DNA of 64,000 nt from Bacillota bacterium. GTDB lineage: Bacteria; Bacillota; Sulfobacillia; RBS10-35; Bu92. Below, piece by piece: positions 43,870 through 51,110 of the stretch. Positions within the stretch are counted from its first letter, which is position 1. Every line of letters starts with the position of its first letter. The position numbers and the translations under genes were made by a program. The notes beneath the pieces are model-generated. The model was not told the origin of the DNA. It ran no database searches and worked only from the letters and a program-made list of their open reading frames with translations. The stretch spans positions 248,001-312,000 of the forward strand of contig JADBKN010000051.1 of assembly GCA_014896375.1 (NCBI GenBank), given 5' to 3'.

Positions 43870-45219
43870 GTGAACGAGATCGATGTGCTGCGCGCCGCCG
43901 AGGCGGCCGGCGTGCAGCTCGTGCGGTTCGAGTACTGCGACCACAGCGGCGTGGCGCGCGCGAAGACGGTGCACGCCCGGGAACTCCCGCGCAAGCTGCG
44001 TGAGGGCGTAGGCCTCACGCGCGCGCAGATGGCGATCAATCTCCTTGAGCAGCTGCAGCCCGTCGCCGGCATGGAGCCCGTGGGCGAGATCCGCCTGGTG
44101 CCGGACCCGGACACGTTCAGCGTGCTCCCCTGGGACCCGCGCAGCGCGAGCCTCCTTTGCGACCAGCTGGGGCACGACGGCCGCGACTGGGGCGCCTGCC
44201 CGCGCTCGTTCCTCAAGCGCGCCGTGCGCCGCGCCGAGGAGATGGGCATCCACATCGAGGCGACGTTCGAGAACGAGTTCTACCTGGCGAAGGAGGTCGA
44301 CGGGCGCCCGGTCCCCTTCGACCGCTCGCCAGTCTACAGCGCGATCGGGCTCGACCTGGGGGCCGTCGTGATGCATGAGATCGTCGACGCCCTAGAAGCG
44401 CAGGGGTTGGAGGTGGAGCAGGCGATCAACGAGTACGGCCCGGGACAGCAGGAGATCTCGATCCGCCACGCGCCCGCCCTGCGCGCCGCCGACCGCCAGA
44501 TGAAGCTGCGCGACACCGTCCGCGGCGTGGCGCTGCGCCACGGCCTTCTGGCCACGTTTGCGCCGAAACCGTTCCCTGAGGAGATCGGCAGCGGCGCGCA
44601 CATCCACTTCAGCCTCTGGGATCTGGAGCGGCGGCGGAACCTTCTTTACGACGCCGGGCGCCCGGACGGGCTGAGCGACCTCGGCCGCCGCTTCATCGGC
44701 GGGATCCTGCGGCACCTGCGCGCCCTGGCGGCCCTGACCTGCCCCAGCTACAACTCCTACCGGCGTCTGCAGCCGCACGCGTGGAGTTCCGCCTTCACGG
44801 CATGGGGTTTCGACAACCGCGAGGCGGCCGTGCGCGTGGCCTCGCCCTTCTGGGGGCGGGAAGCGCAGACGTACAACGTGGAGCTGAAGACCTCGGACGC
44901 CAGCGCGAACCCCTACCTGGCGCTGGGGGGGCTCATTCTCTCCGGCCTCGACGGCGTGGAGCGCGGCCTCGACCCCGGCGAGCCGGTGGCCGTGGACCCG
45001 GCGCACCTGCCGGAGGAAGAGCGCCGGCAGCGCGGCATCCGGCCGCTGCCCGCCTCTCAGGCGGAGGCCCTGGCGGAGTTGGAGCGGGACGAGGTTCTCG
45101 CGGGCGCGATGGGCGATCTCCTTCTCCGCTCGTACCTCGCCGTGCGCCGCAGCGAGGCGGAGGCATTCGCAGAGCGGGACGCGGAGTTTGAGATCGCGCA
45201 CCACTTCTACAAGTTCTGA
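43870..45219 (+). CDS. Glutamine synthetase family protein (possible gamma-glutamyl-amine ligase)
   Basis: A 449-residue GlnA-fold ligase. It has the N-terminal beta-grasp (VRFEYCDHSGVARAKTVHA) and the catalytic domain with ENEFYL, INEYGPGQQEISIRHAPALRAADRQMKLRD, GSGAHIHFSLWD and RVASPFWGREAQTYNVELKTSDASANPYLALGGLI. The classical adenylylation region is absent. True glutamine synthetase cannot be excluded. The EgtC-like neighbour suggests that it instead ligates glutamate to an amine or amino compound (as GlnA3/PuuA-type enzymes do) and that the amidotransferase releases it. GGAGGGG precedes GTG 43870. Confidence 0.85.
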   Translation: MNEIDVLRAAEAAGVQLVRFEYCDHSGVARAKTVHARELPRKLREGVGLTRAQMAINLLEQLQPVAGMEPVGEIRLVPDPDTFSVLPWDPRSASLLCDQLGHDGRDWGACPRSFLKRAVRRAEEMGIHIEATFENEFYLAKEVDGRPVPFDRSPVYSAIGLDLGAVVMHEIVDALEAQGLEVEQAINEYGPGQQEISIRHAPALRAADRQMKLRDTVRGVALRHGLLATFAPKPFPEEIGSGAHIHFSLWDLERRRNLLYDAGRPDGLSDLGRRFIGGILRHLRALAALTCPSYNSYRRLQPHAWSSAFTAWGFDNREAAVRVASPFWGREAQTYNVELKTSDASANPYLALGGLILSGLDGVERGLDPGEPVAVDPAHLPEEERRQRGIRPLPASQAEALAELERDEVLAGAMGDLLLRSYLAVRRSEAEAFAERDAEFEIAHHFYKF

Positions 45220-45231
45220 CCGGACCGCACG

Positions 45232-45702
45232 CTACCCGGCCGCACCGGCCCGGCGCGCCGCGCGGGAGAGGAGGGCGCCCGCGGCCGCCGCGGCCGCGAA
45301 GGCGATGTCGCGGACGATGTCCCACGGGCCGAGCGGCTCCGCGCTGGCGAAGCAGCCGCAGCCGCCCTGGCCCAGGCCGTGCGCCAGCGCCCAGGACATG
45401 AGCGCCGTGAAGCCGAGGAATCCGGCCGTGGCCAGCCAGAGGCCGGCCTCCAGCCAGGCCCAGGCCTGCCAGATGAGAAAGAGCAGGAGCGCCACGGCCA
45501 GCGCGAACTCCGCCGCGGGGACGAGGCGCGCCGCCCATCCGGCCGCCGCGCCGCCCACGCCGTACCCTGAGAGGGCCCGGCGGAAGGCGTCCGGGTAGGC
45601 CCACTTCGTCCACGCGGAGTAGCCGTAGACGCCGGCCGTGAGGAGCGCCAGCGCGTCCGCGGCCCACGGCGTGAGGCGGCGGTCGCTCGAGGCGCGCATC
45701 AT
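45232..45702 (-). CDS. MauE/DoxX-like membrane protein
   Basis: A 156-residue protein with four hydrophobic segments: ADALALLTAGVYGYSAWTKW, LVPAAEFALAVALLLFLIW, ALTAGFLGFTALMSWALAHGLGQ-type and a C-terminal helix. A GCGCF motif (CxC) lies in the last loop. The pattern matches the MauE/DoxX family, which supports maturation of disulfide-rich proteins and methylamine dehydrogenase. Its ATG overlaps the stop of the thioredoxin-like gene, so the two are co-translated and probably work together in extracytoplasmic thiol redox. Confidence 0.75.
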   Translation of the reverse strand: MMRASSDRRLTPWAADALALLTAGVYGYSAWTKWAYPDAFRRALSGYGVGGAAAGWAARLVPAAEFALAVALLLFLIWQAWAWLEAGLWLATAGFLGFTALMSWALAHGLGQGGCGCFASAEPLGPWDIVRDIAFAAAAAAGALLSRAARRAGAAG

Positions 45703-46349
45703 CGGCCGCTCCCGACCGTCGCGCGGTACCAGGCCTCGAAGTCCTGGACCGAGATCATCCCCTCGTGCTTGTCCAGCACGCGCCCGCGGCCGTCGAGGAT
45801 CACGAAGGTCGGATAGGCCTGCAGGCCGAGCTGCGTCGCCAGCTTCATGTCGCGGTCGTAGAAGAGGGGCCCGTCGTAGTGGTACCGGCCGGCGTACTCC
45901 TGCACCGCGGCCTGGATGTCCTTGTCCGAAGACGCGGGGGCGCGGGAGCCCTCCTGCCCCTGCTCCGGGTGTCCCTGCGGGCCGGCCTGGGCCACGCCCA
46001 CGTACGGGGTGGCGTTGACGGCGATGAAGCGCGCGCCCTGGCCCTCGACGAAGCTGCGGATGGCGGGCAGGTCGTACTGCGACTCGTACGCGCAGTAGGG
46101 GCACCAGGTGGCGAAGAGCTCCAGGACCACAGGGCGGCCGTCGCTGCGCACGGCCGTGACCTTACCTTGAGCGTCCGGCAGCTCGAAGAGCACGTCGTTG
46201 CGGCCCAGCGCGGCCGGCTTCTTCTGGAGGGTGACGGCCAGCACAGCCGCGGCGGCGAGTGCGAGCACGAGGGCCGTCAGCGCGAGGCGCACCCGGCGCT
46301 GCCGGGCGAGGTCCGCCTGGCGGCGCTTTTTCACGTTGCTCACGTTCAT
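45699..46349 (-). CDS. Membrane-anchored thioredoxin-like protein (TlpA/ResA type)
   Basis: A 216-residue protein with a basic N-terminus, one membrane anchor (residues 22-42) and an outward thioredoxin fold. The active site is LELFATWCPYCAYESQYDLPAIRSF (CPYC) and the cis-proline region is LGLQAYPTFVILDGRGRVL. A Gly/Gln/Glu insertion (VAQAGPQGHPEQGQEGSRAP) splits the central part. It should reduce or oxidise thiols of exported proteins. AGAAGGG precedes the ATG. It is the first gene of a two-gene unit with the MauE-like protein. Confidence 0.85.
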   Translation of the reverse strand: MNVSNVKKRRQADLARQRRVRLALTALVLALAAAAVLAVTLQKKPAALGRNDVLFELPDAQGKVTAVRSDGRPVVLELFATWCPYCAYESQYDLPAIRSFVEGQGARFIAVNATPYVGVAQAGPQGHPEQGQEGSRAPASSDKDIQAAVQEYAGRYHYDGPLFYDRDMKLATQLGLQAYPTFVILDGRGRVLDKHEGMISVQDFEAWYRATVGSGR

Positions 46350-46425
46350 CGCCCTTCTCTCGTGTGGGCGCCCGCGGCGGCGGAGCGCGGCCGGGCGGGC
46401 CTCCCTACCGATACGGTGAGCTCGT

Positions 46426-46454
46426 TTGCGATTCCTGCGCTCCACCGATAGAAT
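46426..46454 (+). promoter_or_regulatory. Probable promoter of the LysM-G5-M23 gene
   Basis: TTGCGA (46426-46431), 17 bases, TAGAAT (46449-46454). It gives a leader of about 155 bases that holds no obvious structure but ends in AGGAGG. Confidence 0.65.
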
Positions 46455-46618
46455 ACAGTTCCGCCCCGGCTTGGCCATGGCAGCGCCTGGCAGCCCTGGC
46501 GCCTGCAGCATAGACTGTCCACAGTTTGAGCACGATGGGACCAGCAGGCAGGAACGGGCCCGGCCTGGGGGGAATAGTCATCCACACCAGACCGAAACCG
46601 CTTCAGGAGGTTTCACCG

Positions 46619-47974
46619 CTGCGAGAGCGACGCAGGCTGTCCGCCGGCGCCCTCTTTGTGTGCCTTGCGCTGGCCGTGAGCGCCGGGTCGTGGTCCTACG
46701 CGCGCCACGTCGCCTATCGGGTCACGGTGGACGGCGTGGAGGCGGGGGTCGTGGCCAGCCCGGCGGTGGTGTCGCAGGCCATCCAGGCGGAAGCGGAGCG
46801 CCGCGGCTTCGACCCGAACCGCGTGGTGCTCGTGGAGTCCGTGCGCACGCGGCCGTTCCACAGTCTATGGCGGCCGCACACGCTGGATGCCCAGGAGATG
46901 GCGGCGCGCCTTTCGGGCCGCCTCACGTTCCAGCTGCAGGCGGCGGACCTCGTCATCGACGGGCGCCGCGTCCTCACGCTGCCGGACCGCCAGACGGCGG
47001 AGGCGGCTGTCGCGAAGGTGCGGGCCGATTACCTCGCGTGGATCGGCGCCGGGCGGGAGGGCGTGACCGTCCAGTCCGTGGAGCCCATGCAGAAGATCGA
47101 GATCCGCGTGCGGCCCGTGGACCCGGACACCATCGTGACGGACCTCGACCAGGCGGTTGCGCTCTTGGAGCGCGGCACGGACAAGCAGGATGAGCACACC
47201 GTGGCGAAGGGCGAGACGCTCTGGCAGATCGCTCAGGAGCATCACCTGAGCCCCGAGGAGATCCTCGCCGCCAACCCCGGACTTCAGCCGAGCCTCCTGC
47301 AGGTCGGGCAGAAGGTCAACCTCGTGGTGCCGGAGCCGTACATCACCTTCAGGGACACGGAGATCCGCGTGCAGAAGGTCTCCATTCCGTACGCCACGCA
47401 GACCGTGAAGGACCCGAACCTCTATCCCTGGCAGCGCGTGACCCGGCAGGCCGGACAGCCCGGCGTGAAGGAGGTCACGACGCAGATCGTGCGCGAGGCC
47501 GGCCGCATCGTGAGCGCGGACGTCGTCTCGACCGCCGTGATCGAGCCGCCGGTGCAGGCCGTGGTGGCCGTCGGCACGAAGGCCGTGCCGGCCGCCTCGG
47601 GCACGGGCGTGTTCGTCTGGCCCACAAGCGGCGGCGTCATCACCTCGCCCTTCGGCTGGCGGTGGGGCACGCTTCACCCCGGCGTGGACATCGGCGTGCC
47701 CATCGGCACGCCCGTGTACGCGGCGGACAGCGGCACGGTGGTGGCCGCCGGGTGGGAGTCGGGTTACGGCAAGCGCGTGATCATCTCGCACGGGCGCGGC
47801 CTCGTCACCGTTTACGGGCACCTCTCAAGTATCCGCGTGCAGGCGGGCCAGGAAGTGCGGCGCGGTCAGCTCATCGGCCTCTCCGGCATGACCGGCCACG
47901 CCACCGGACCGCACCTGCACTTCGAGGTGCGCGTGAACGGCGCGCCCGTGAACCCCGTGAAGTACTTGAAGTGA
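46619..47974 (+). CDS. Cell-wall M23 endopeptidase with LysM and G5 domains
   Basis: A 451-residue exported protein. After a signal anchor (SAGALFVCLALAVSAGSWSY) comes an N-terminal region of about 150 residues. A LysM domain follows (HTVAKGETLWQIAQEHHLSPEEILAANPGL), then a G5 domain (IRVQKVSIPYATQTVKD ... VVAVGTK) and an M23 peptidase domain with HPGVDIGVPIGTPVY and GPHLHFEVR. This layout is common in spore-former wall hydrolases. The best start is CTG 46619, 8 bases after AGGAGG. In-frame TTG 46526 and ATG 46535 have no ribosome-binding site. Confidence 0.9.
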   Translation: MRERRRLSAGALFVCLALAVSAGSWSYARHVAYRVTVDGVEAGVVASPAVVSQAIQAEAERRGFDPNRVVLVESVRTRPFHSLWRPHTLDAQEMAARLSGRLTFQLQAADLVIDGRRVLTLPDRQTAEAAVAKVRADYLAWIGAGREGVTVQSVEPMQKIEIRVRPVDPDTIVTDLDQAVALLERGTDKQDEHTVAKGETLWQIAQEHHLSPEEILAANPGLQPSLLQVGQKVNLVVPEPYITFRDTEIRVQKVSIPYATQTVKDPNLYPWQRVTRQAGQPGVKEVTTQIVREAGRIVSADVVSTAVIEPPVQAVVAVGTKAVPAASGTGVFVWPTSGGVITSPFGWRWGTLHPGVDIGVPIGTPVYAADSGTVVAAGWESGYGKRVIISHGRGLVTVYGHLSSIRVQAGQEVRRGQLIGLSGMTGHATGPHLHFEVRVNGAPVNPVKYLK

Positions 47975-47987
47975 GGCGCCGTCCGGC

Positions 47988-48746
47988 CTAGACGGGTCGC
48001 AGCAGCCCCAGGGGCGTCTGGAAGGCTCCCTGGCCGAGGGGATTGTCGCGCAGCGCCTTGCGCACGAGCTCGCGGCGCACGTTGCGGGAGGCGCCCAGCA
48101 CCTCGCTGCCGAGGTCGTTGACGTCGACGATCGCCGCGCCGGTGCCGCGCAGGAGCCGGTCGGCGATCTCCTGCGCCACGCCGTCGGGGTTGAGCGGCGC
48201 GAGCGTCACGCAGCGGTTGTAGGGCGGCTGCGCCCATGTCGTCGGCCCGTCGATGGCCGCCACGCGACGCCCGGCGACGCGGTAGAAATCGCCGGAGCGG
48301 CCGAGGAGCACGCGCGACACCACATGCACGCCGGCCGCGAGCAGGATGCGCAGCGTGCCGGCCTCCCGCAGGGCCATCTCCATGGTCTCCGGCTTTCCCA
48401 GCCCGAATCCGTACGGCACCTTGCGCACGCGGCTGGCGAGGAAGCGCGCCAGCGGGCGCGGCTGGATTTCATCGATCGGAATGGCGCGCCCCTGGCTGGC
48501 GGCCGTCGCCTTCTCGCTGACGAAGACGATGTCGCCGTCCTCCAGGTGCGGCGTGACGTAGCGGACGACGACATCCACGATGTTCTCCCCGGGCATGATC
48601 ACGTGCGTCTTGATCATGAGCCGGCGCCACAGTTGCCCCTCGACGTCGATCGTCGTGTCGGCGACGACGCTGCCCAGAGCGGCCGCCCGGGCCTGCGCGA
48701 GGCGGTCTTCATCACCCTGCGCCGCGGGTTGCGGTCGTTCGTTCAC
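47988..48746 (-). CDS. CofE-like protein (F420-0:gamma-glutamyl ligase fold)
   Basis: A 252-residue protein with the CofE/PF01996 pattern: IKTHVIMPGENIVDVVVRYVTPHLEDGDIVFVSEKATAASQGRAIPIDEI near the middle, and AIDGPTTWAQPPYNRCVTLAPLNPDGVAQEIADRL and IVDVNDLGSEVLGAS toward the end. No other F420 genes are nearby. Stand-alone homologues occur in Firmicutes that do not make F420, so the substrate is unknown. GTG 48746 follows GGAGGAAGG; a longer frame begins at 48809. Confidence 0.8.
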   Translation of the reverse strand: MNERPQPAAQGDEDRLAQARAAALGSVVADTTIDVEGQLWRRLMIKTHVIMPGENIVDVVVRYVTPHLEDGDIVFVSEKATAASQGRAIPIDEIQPRPLARFLASRVRKVPYGFGLGKPETMEMALREAGTLRILLAAGVHVVSRVLLGRSGDFYRVAGRRVAAIDGPTTWAQPPYNRCVTLAPLNPDGVAQEIADRLLRGTGAAIVDVNDLGSEVLGASRNVRRELVRKALRDNPLGQGAFQTPLGLLRPV

Positions 48747-48995
48747 TCCGCCTTCCTCCGCTCTTCTTCGCCAAATAACAAGATGCCGCACATGAACGGC
48801 TTCATGCACAGCAGTTCCCGTTTGCGCTCCTGTTTCCTTCCCCTTCCTCGCGAACCACGAAGAGGCGAGCGATGATGCGGCGGAATCGTGCTACGATGAT
48901 GAGACGACGTGAAGTTTACATAATTTACGAATGACGTTGAGTGGCGTACGATGTCGCCGGCATGAAGAGGCCGGTGCCGAAAGGGGTGAACGGAG

Positions 48996-50075
48996 ATGAA
49001 GATCGCACGGGCGGCCGTCCAGCCGACGTTCGACGAAGCGTGGACCACGGGCGGGGGCGGCGCAGGCGCGCCCGTTCCGCGCGCGCCGCAGGCGCCTGCC
49101 GCGCCGCGCCGCGCGCGCCGCGCCGGCGCCGCGCTGGCCCTGGCGCTGGCCCTGGCGCTGGCCGGCGCGCCTCAGGCGGCGCCGGCGGGCGCGGGCCTGG
49201 CCGCCGCCGCGCACGCGGCGGAGCGGGCGGCGGCGGCCGGCTGGACGACGGCGCAGATGGCGGCGCGCGGCGCGGCGGCGCTCGATGTGCCGCCGGCCGC
49301 GGCGGGCGCGCCGTCCGTGCGCGTGTGGTACTCGCCCCGGATGAGCGCGGAGGCGCGCCTGGTGGGCAATCTGGCGGCGCGCTCCGCCCCGGCCGTCTTC
49401 CACGACCTCGGCGTGCGCCCGCCGGCGCGCGTGACCGTCGTCCTGGAGCCGGACCAAGCCACGATGAACGCCGACCTTCACCTCGGCTCCAGTGCCTCGC
49501 CCATGGGCGCGTACTGGCGCGGCGTCGTCTGGGTGCTCGCGCCTTCGGCCTGGTTGGGCCCGGATCCGGAGGGCTGGTCCGCGTTCTCGGCGCAGGCGCG
49601 CACGTTCGCGCATGACGGCCCCGTCGTCCACGAGCTGGCGCACATGGCGCTCGACCTGAAGGTCGCCGGTCGCGCGCCGGCCTGGTTCGACGAAGGCGTG
49701 GCCCAGTGGGAGGAGGCGCGGCGCACCGGCTTCGTCTGGCGCGAGCCGGCCAACGATCTCGATCAGCCGCTCTATTCTTACGAGGAACTCAGCCGCTCCT
49801 TCGACCGTCTTTCGAATGTCGCGCTGGCGTACCGGGAGGCATATGTCCTGGTCGACGCGCTCTCCCGCGCGCAGGGCGGCCACGGGCTGCAGGCGGTGCT
49901 CGACCGCATGGCCGCCGGCGCCACGGTGGACGAGGCGGCCCACGAGGTGCTGGGCGCGGGGTACGCTGACTGGCGCGGCGGCGCGCCGTGGCGCGCGGCG
50001 GCGGCGGCCGACGCCGCGGTGGCGCGCGCGGGGGCCGGCAGCGGCGCGGGAGCCCAGCCGGCCGCCGGCCGCTGA
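48996..50075 (+). CDS. Secreted peptidase-MA-like metalloprotein (HExxH)
   Basis: A 359-residue protein. A very Ala/Arg/Pro-rich N-terminal third contains a hydrophobic stretch (AGAALALALALALAGAPQ) that could be a signal. The C-terminal two thirds hold a gluzincin-like site: PVVHELAHMALDL (HELAH), followed 20-30 residues later by PAWFDEGVAQWEE with a probable glutamate ligand. This is the Peptidase_MA pattern. The cell-surface target is unknown. ATG 48996 lies behind GGGGTGAACGGAG. The N-terminus is unusually long for a signal peptide. Confidence 0.75.
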   Translation: MKIARAAVQPTFDEAWTTGGGGAGAPVPRAPQAPAAPRRARRAGAALALALALALAGAPQAAPAGAGLAAAAHAAERAAAAGWTTAQMAARGAAALDVPPAAAGAPSVRVWYSPRMSAEARLVGNLAARSAPAVFHDLGVRPPARVTVVLEPDQATMNADLHLGSSASPMGAYWRGVVWVLAPSAWLGPDPEGWSAFSAQARTFAHDGPVVHELAHMALDLKVAGRAPAWFDEGVAQWEEARRTGFVWREPANDLDQPLYSYEELSRSFDRLSNVALAYREAYVLVDALSRAQGGHGLQAVLDRMAAGATVDEAAHEVLGAGYADWRGGAPWRAAAAADAAVARAGAGSGAGAQPAAGR

Positions 50076-50280
50076 GCGCGCACCCAGCACCCACCGGCCG
50101 CTGAGCGCGCGGCGAGCACCTGCGGGCCGGCGGAGCGCGCGCCGGCGCCCACCGGGCACCCGCCGGGCACCACGGAGTGCGCGCCGGCGCCCGGAAGGCG
50201 CCCGCCGGAGCCTGCCGGCAGATGGCCGGCCGCCCGCCGACAGGATTTCCCCGCCGGCGCCACGAAATGGGAGCCCGACC
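50076..50280. repeat. Degenerate GC-rich repeat tract before walR
   Basis: Imperfect repeats of GGCCGCTGAGCGCGC, GCGCGCCGGCGCC and CACCGGGCACC fill the gap between the peptidase-MA gene and walR. No coding or terminator signal was seen. Confidence 0.5.
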
Positions 50281-50284
50281 GGAT

Positions 50285-50314
50285 TTGCGTTATGTAACCG
50301 GGGCGTGCCATACT
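50285..50314 (+). promoter_or_regulatory. Possible promoter of walRK operon
   Basis: TTGCGT (50285-50290), 18 bases, CATACT (50309-50314), just upstream of the walR GTG. A TGTAAC half-site (50293-50298) resembles half of a WalR box, without a second half at the right distance. Confidence 0.4.
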
Positions 50315-50325
50315 GGGGCGGGACG

Positions 50326-51024
50326 GTGACAGCCGCATTGCCCGAGCGCATCCTCGTTGTGGACGATGAACGGCCGATCGCCGATATTCTCCGCTACAAC
50401 CTGGAGAAGGAAGGCTATGAGGTCTCCCTTGCCTTCAACGGCCAGGAGGCCCTGGAGCGCTTCGACAAAGACCAGCCGTCGCTCGTCATCCTCGACATCA
50501 TGCTGCCCCGGCTGGACGGCTTCGCCGTCTGCCAGAAGATCCGCGAGCGCTCCACCGTGCCCATCATCATGCTCACGGCGAAAGAGGCCGAGGACGAGAA
50601 GGTCCGCGGCCTGGAGCTCGGCGCGGACGATTACGTCACGAAGCCCTTCAGCCCGCGGGAGCTTCTCGCGCGCGTGCGCGCCATCTTCCGCCGCGCGCCT
50701 GGGGAGGCGTCGGACGCGTCCCGCATCCTCACGTGCGGCGACCTGGAACTGGACCTCGCCAGCTACACGGTGCGCAAGCGCGGCCAGAAGGTGGAGCTGA
50801 CGGTGCGGGAGTTCGAGCTCCTCAAGCACCTCCTTCTGCACCGCGGCCGCGTGTTCACCAGGGAGGAACTCCTGCAGCAGGTCTGGGGCTACGAATACTT
50901 CGGCGACATCCGCACGGTGGACGTGAGCATCCGCCGCCTGCGGGAGAAGATCGAGGACAACCCGTCGGAGCCCCGCTACGTGCTCACCCGCCGCGGCGTC
51001 GGCTACCTCGTCGACGCATCGTAG
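50326..51024 (+). CDS. walR: Response regulator WalR (OmpR/PhoB family)
   Basis: Regulator of cell-wall metabolism genes in low-GC and related Firmicutes. The 232-residue protein has the receiver domain (RILVVDDERPIADILRYNLEKEGYEV with the acidic pocket, LVILDIMLPRLDGFAVCQKIRE with the phospho-acceptor Asp, TKPFSPRELLARVRAIFRR with the Lys). The winged-helix DNA-binding domain follows (LTVREFELLKHLLLHRGRVFTREELLQQVWGYEYFGDIRTVDVSIRRLREKIE). The WGYEYFGD segment is typical of WalR. GTG 50326 is the chosen start; TTG 50338 is possible. Confidence 0.95.
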   Translation: MTAALPERILVVDDERPIADILRYNLEKEGYEVSLAFNGQEALERFDKDQPSLVILDIMLPRLDGFAVCQKIRERSTVPIIMLTAKEAEDEKVRGLELGADDYVTKPFSPRELLARVRAIFRRAPGEASDASRILTCGDLELDLASYTVRKRGQKVELTVREFELLKHLLLHRGRVFTREELLQQVWGYEYFGDIRTVDVSIRRLREKIEDNPSEPRYVLTRRGVGYLVDAS

Positions 51025-51110
51025 GCGGCGCGGCCCGCCGGCCGCGGCGCGGGATGCGCCTCCCGCGGCCGGCGCCGGAGGGACGGTCCACGGAGTCCGG
51101 GGGGTGCCGC

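Noticed and set aside
46576-46590. TCATCCACA-type DnaA box in the leader of the LysM-M23 gene
   Set aside because: A single one-mismatch box far from oriC is expected by chance and has no partner.
50293-50308. WalR-box autoregulatory site before walR
   Set aside because: Only one TGTAAC half is present; the second half at the required 5-base spacing is missing.
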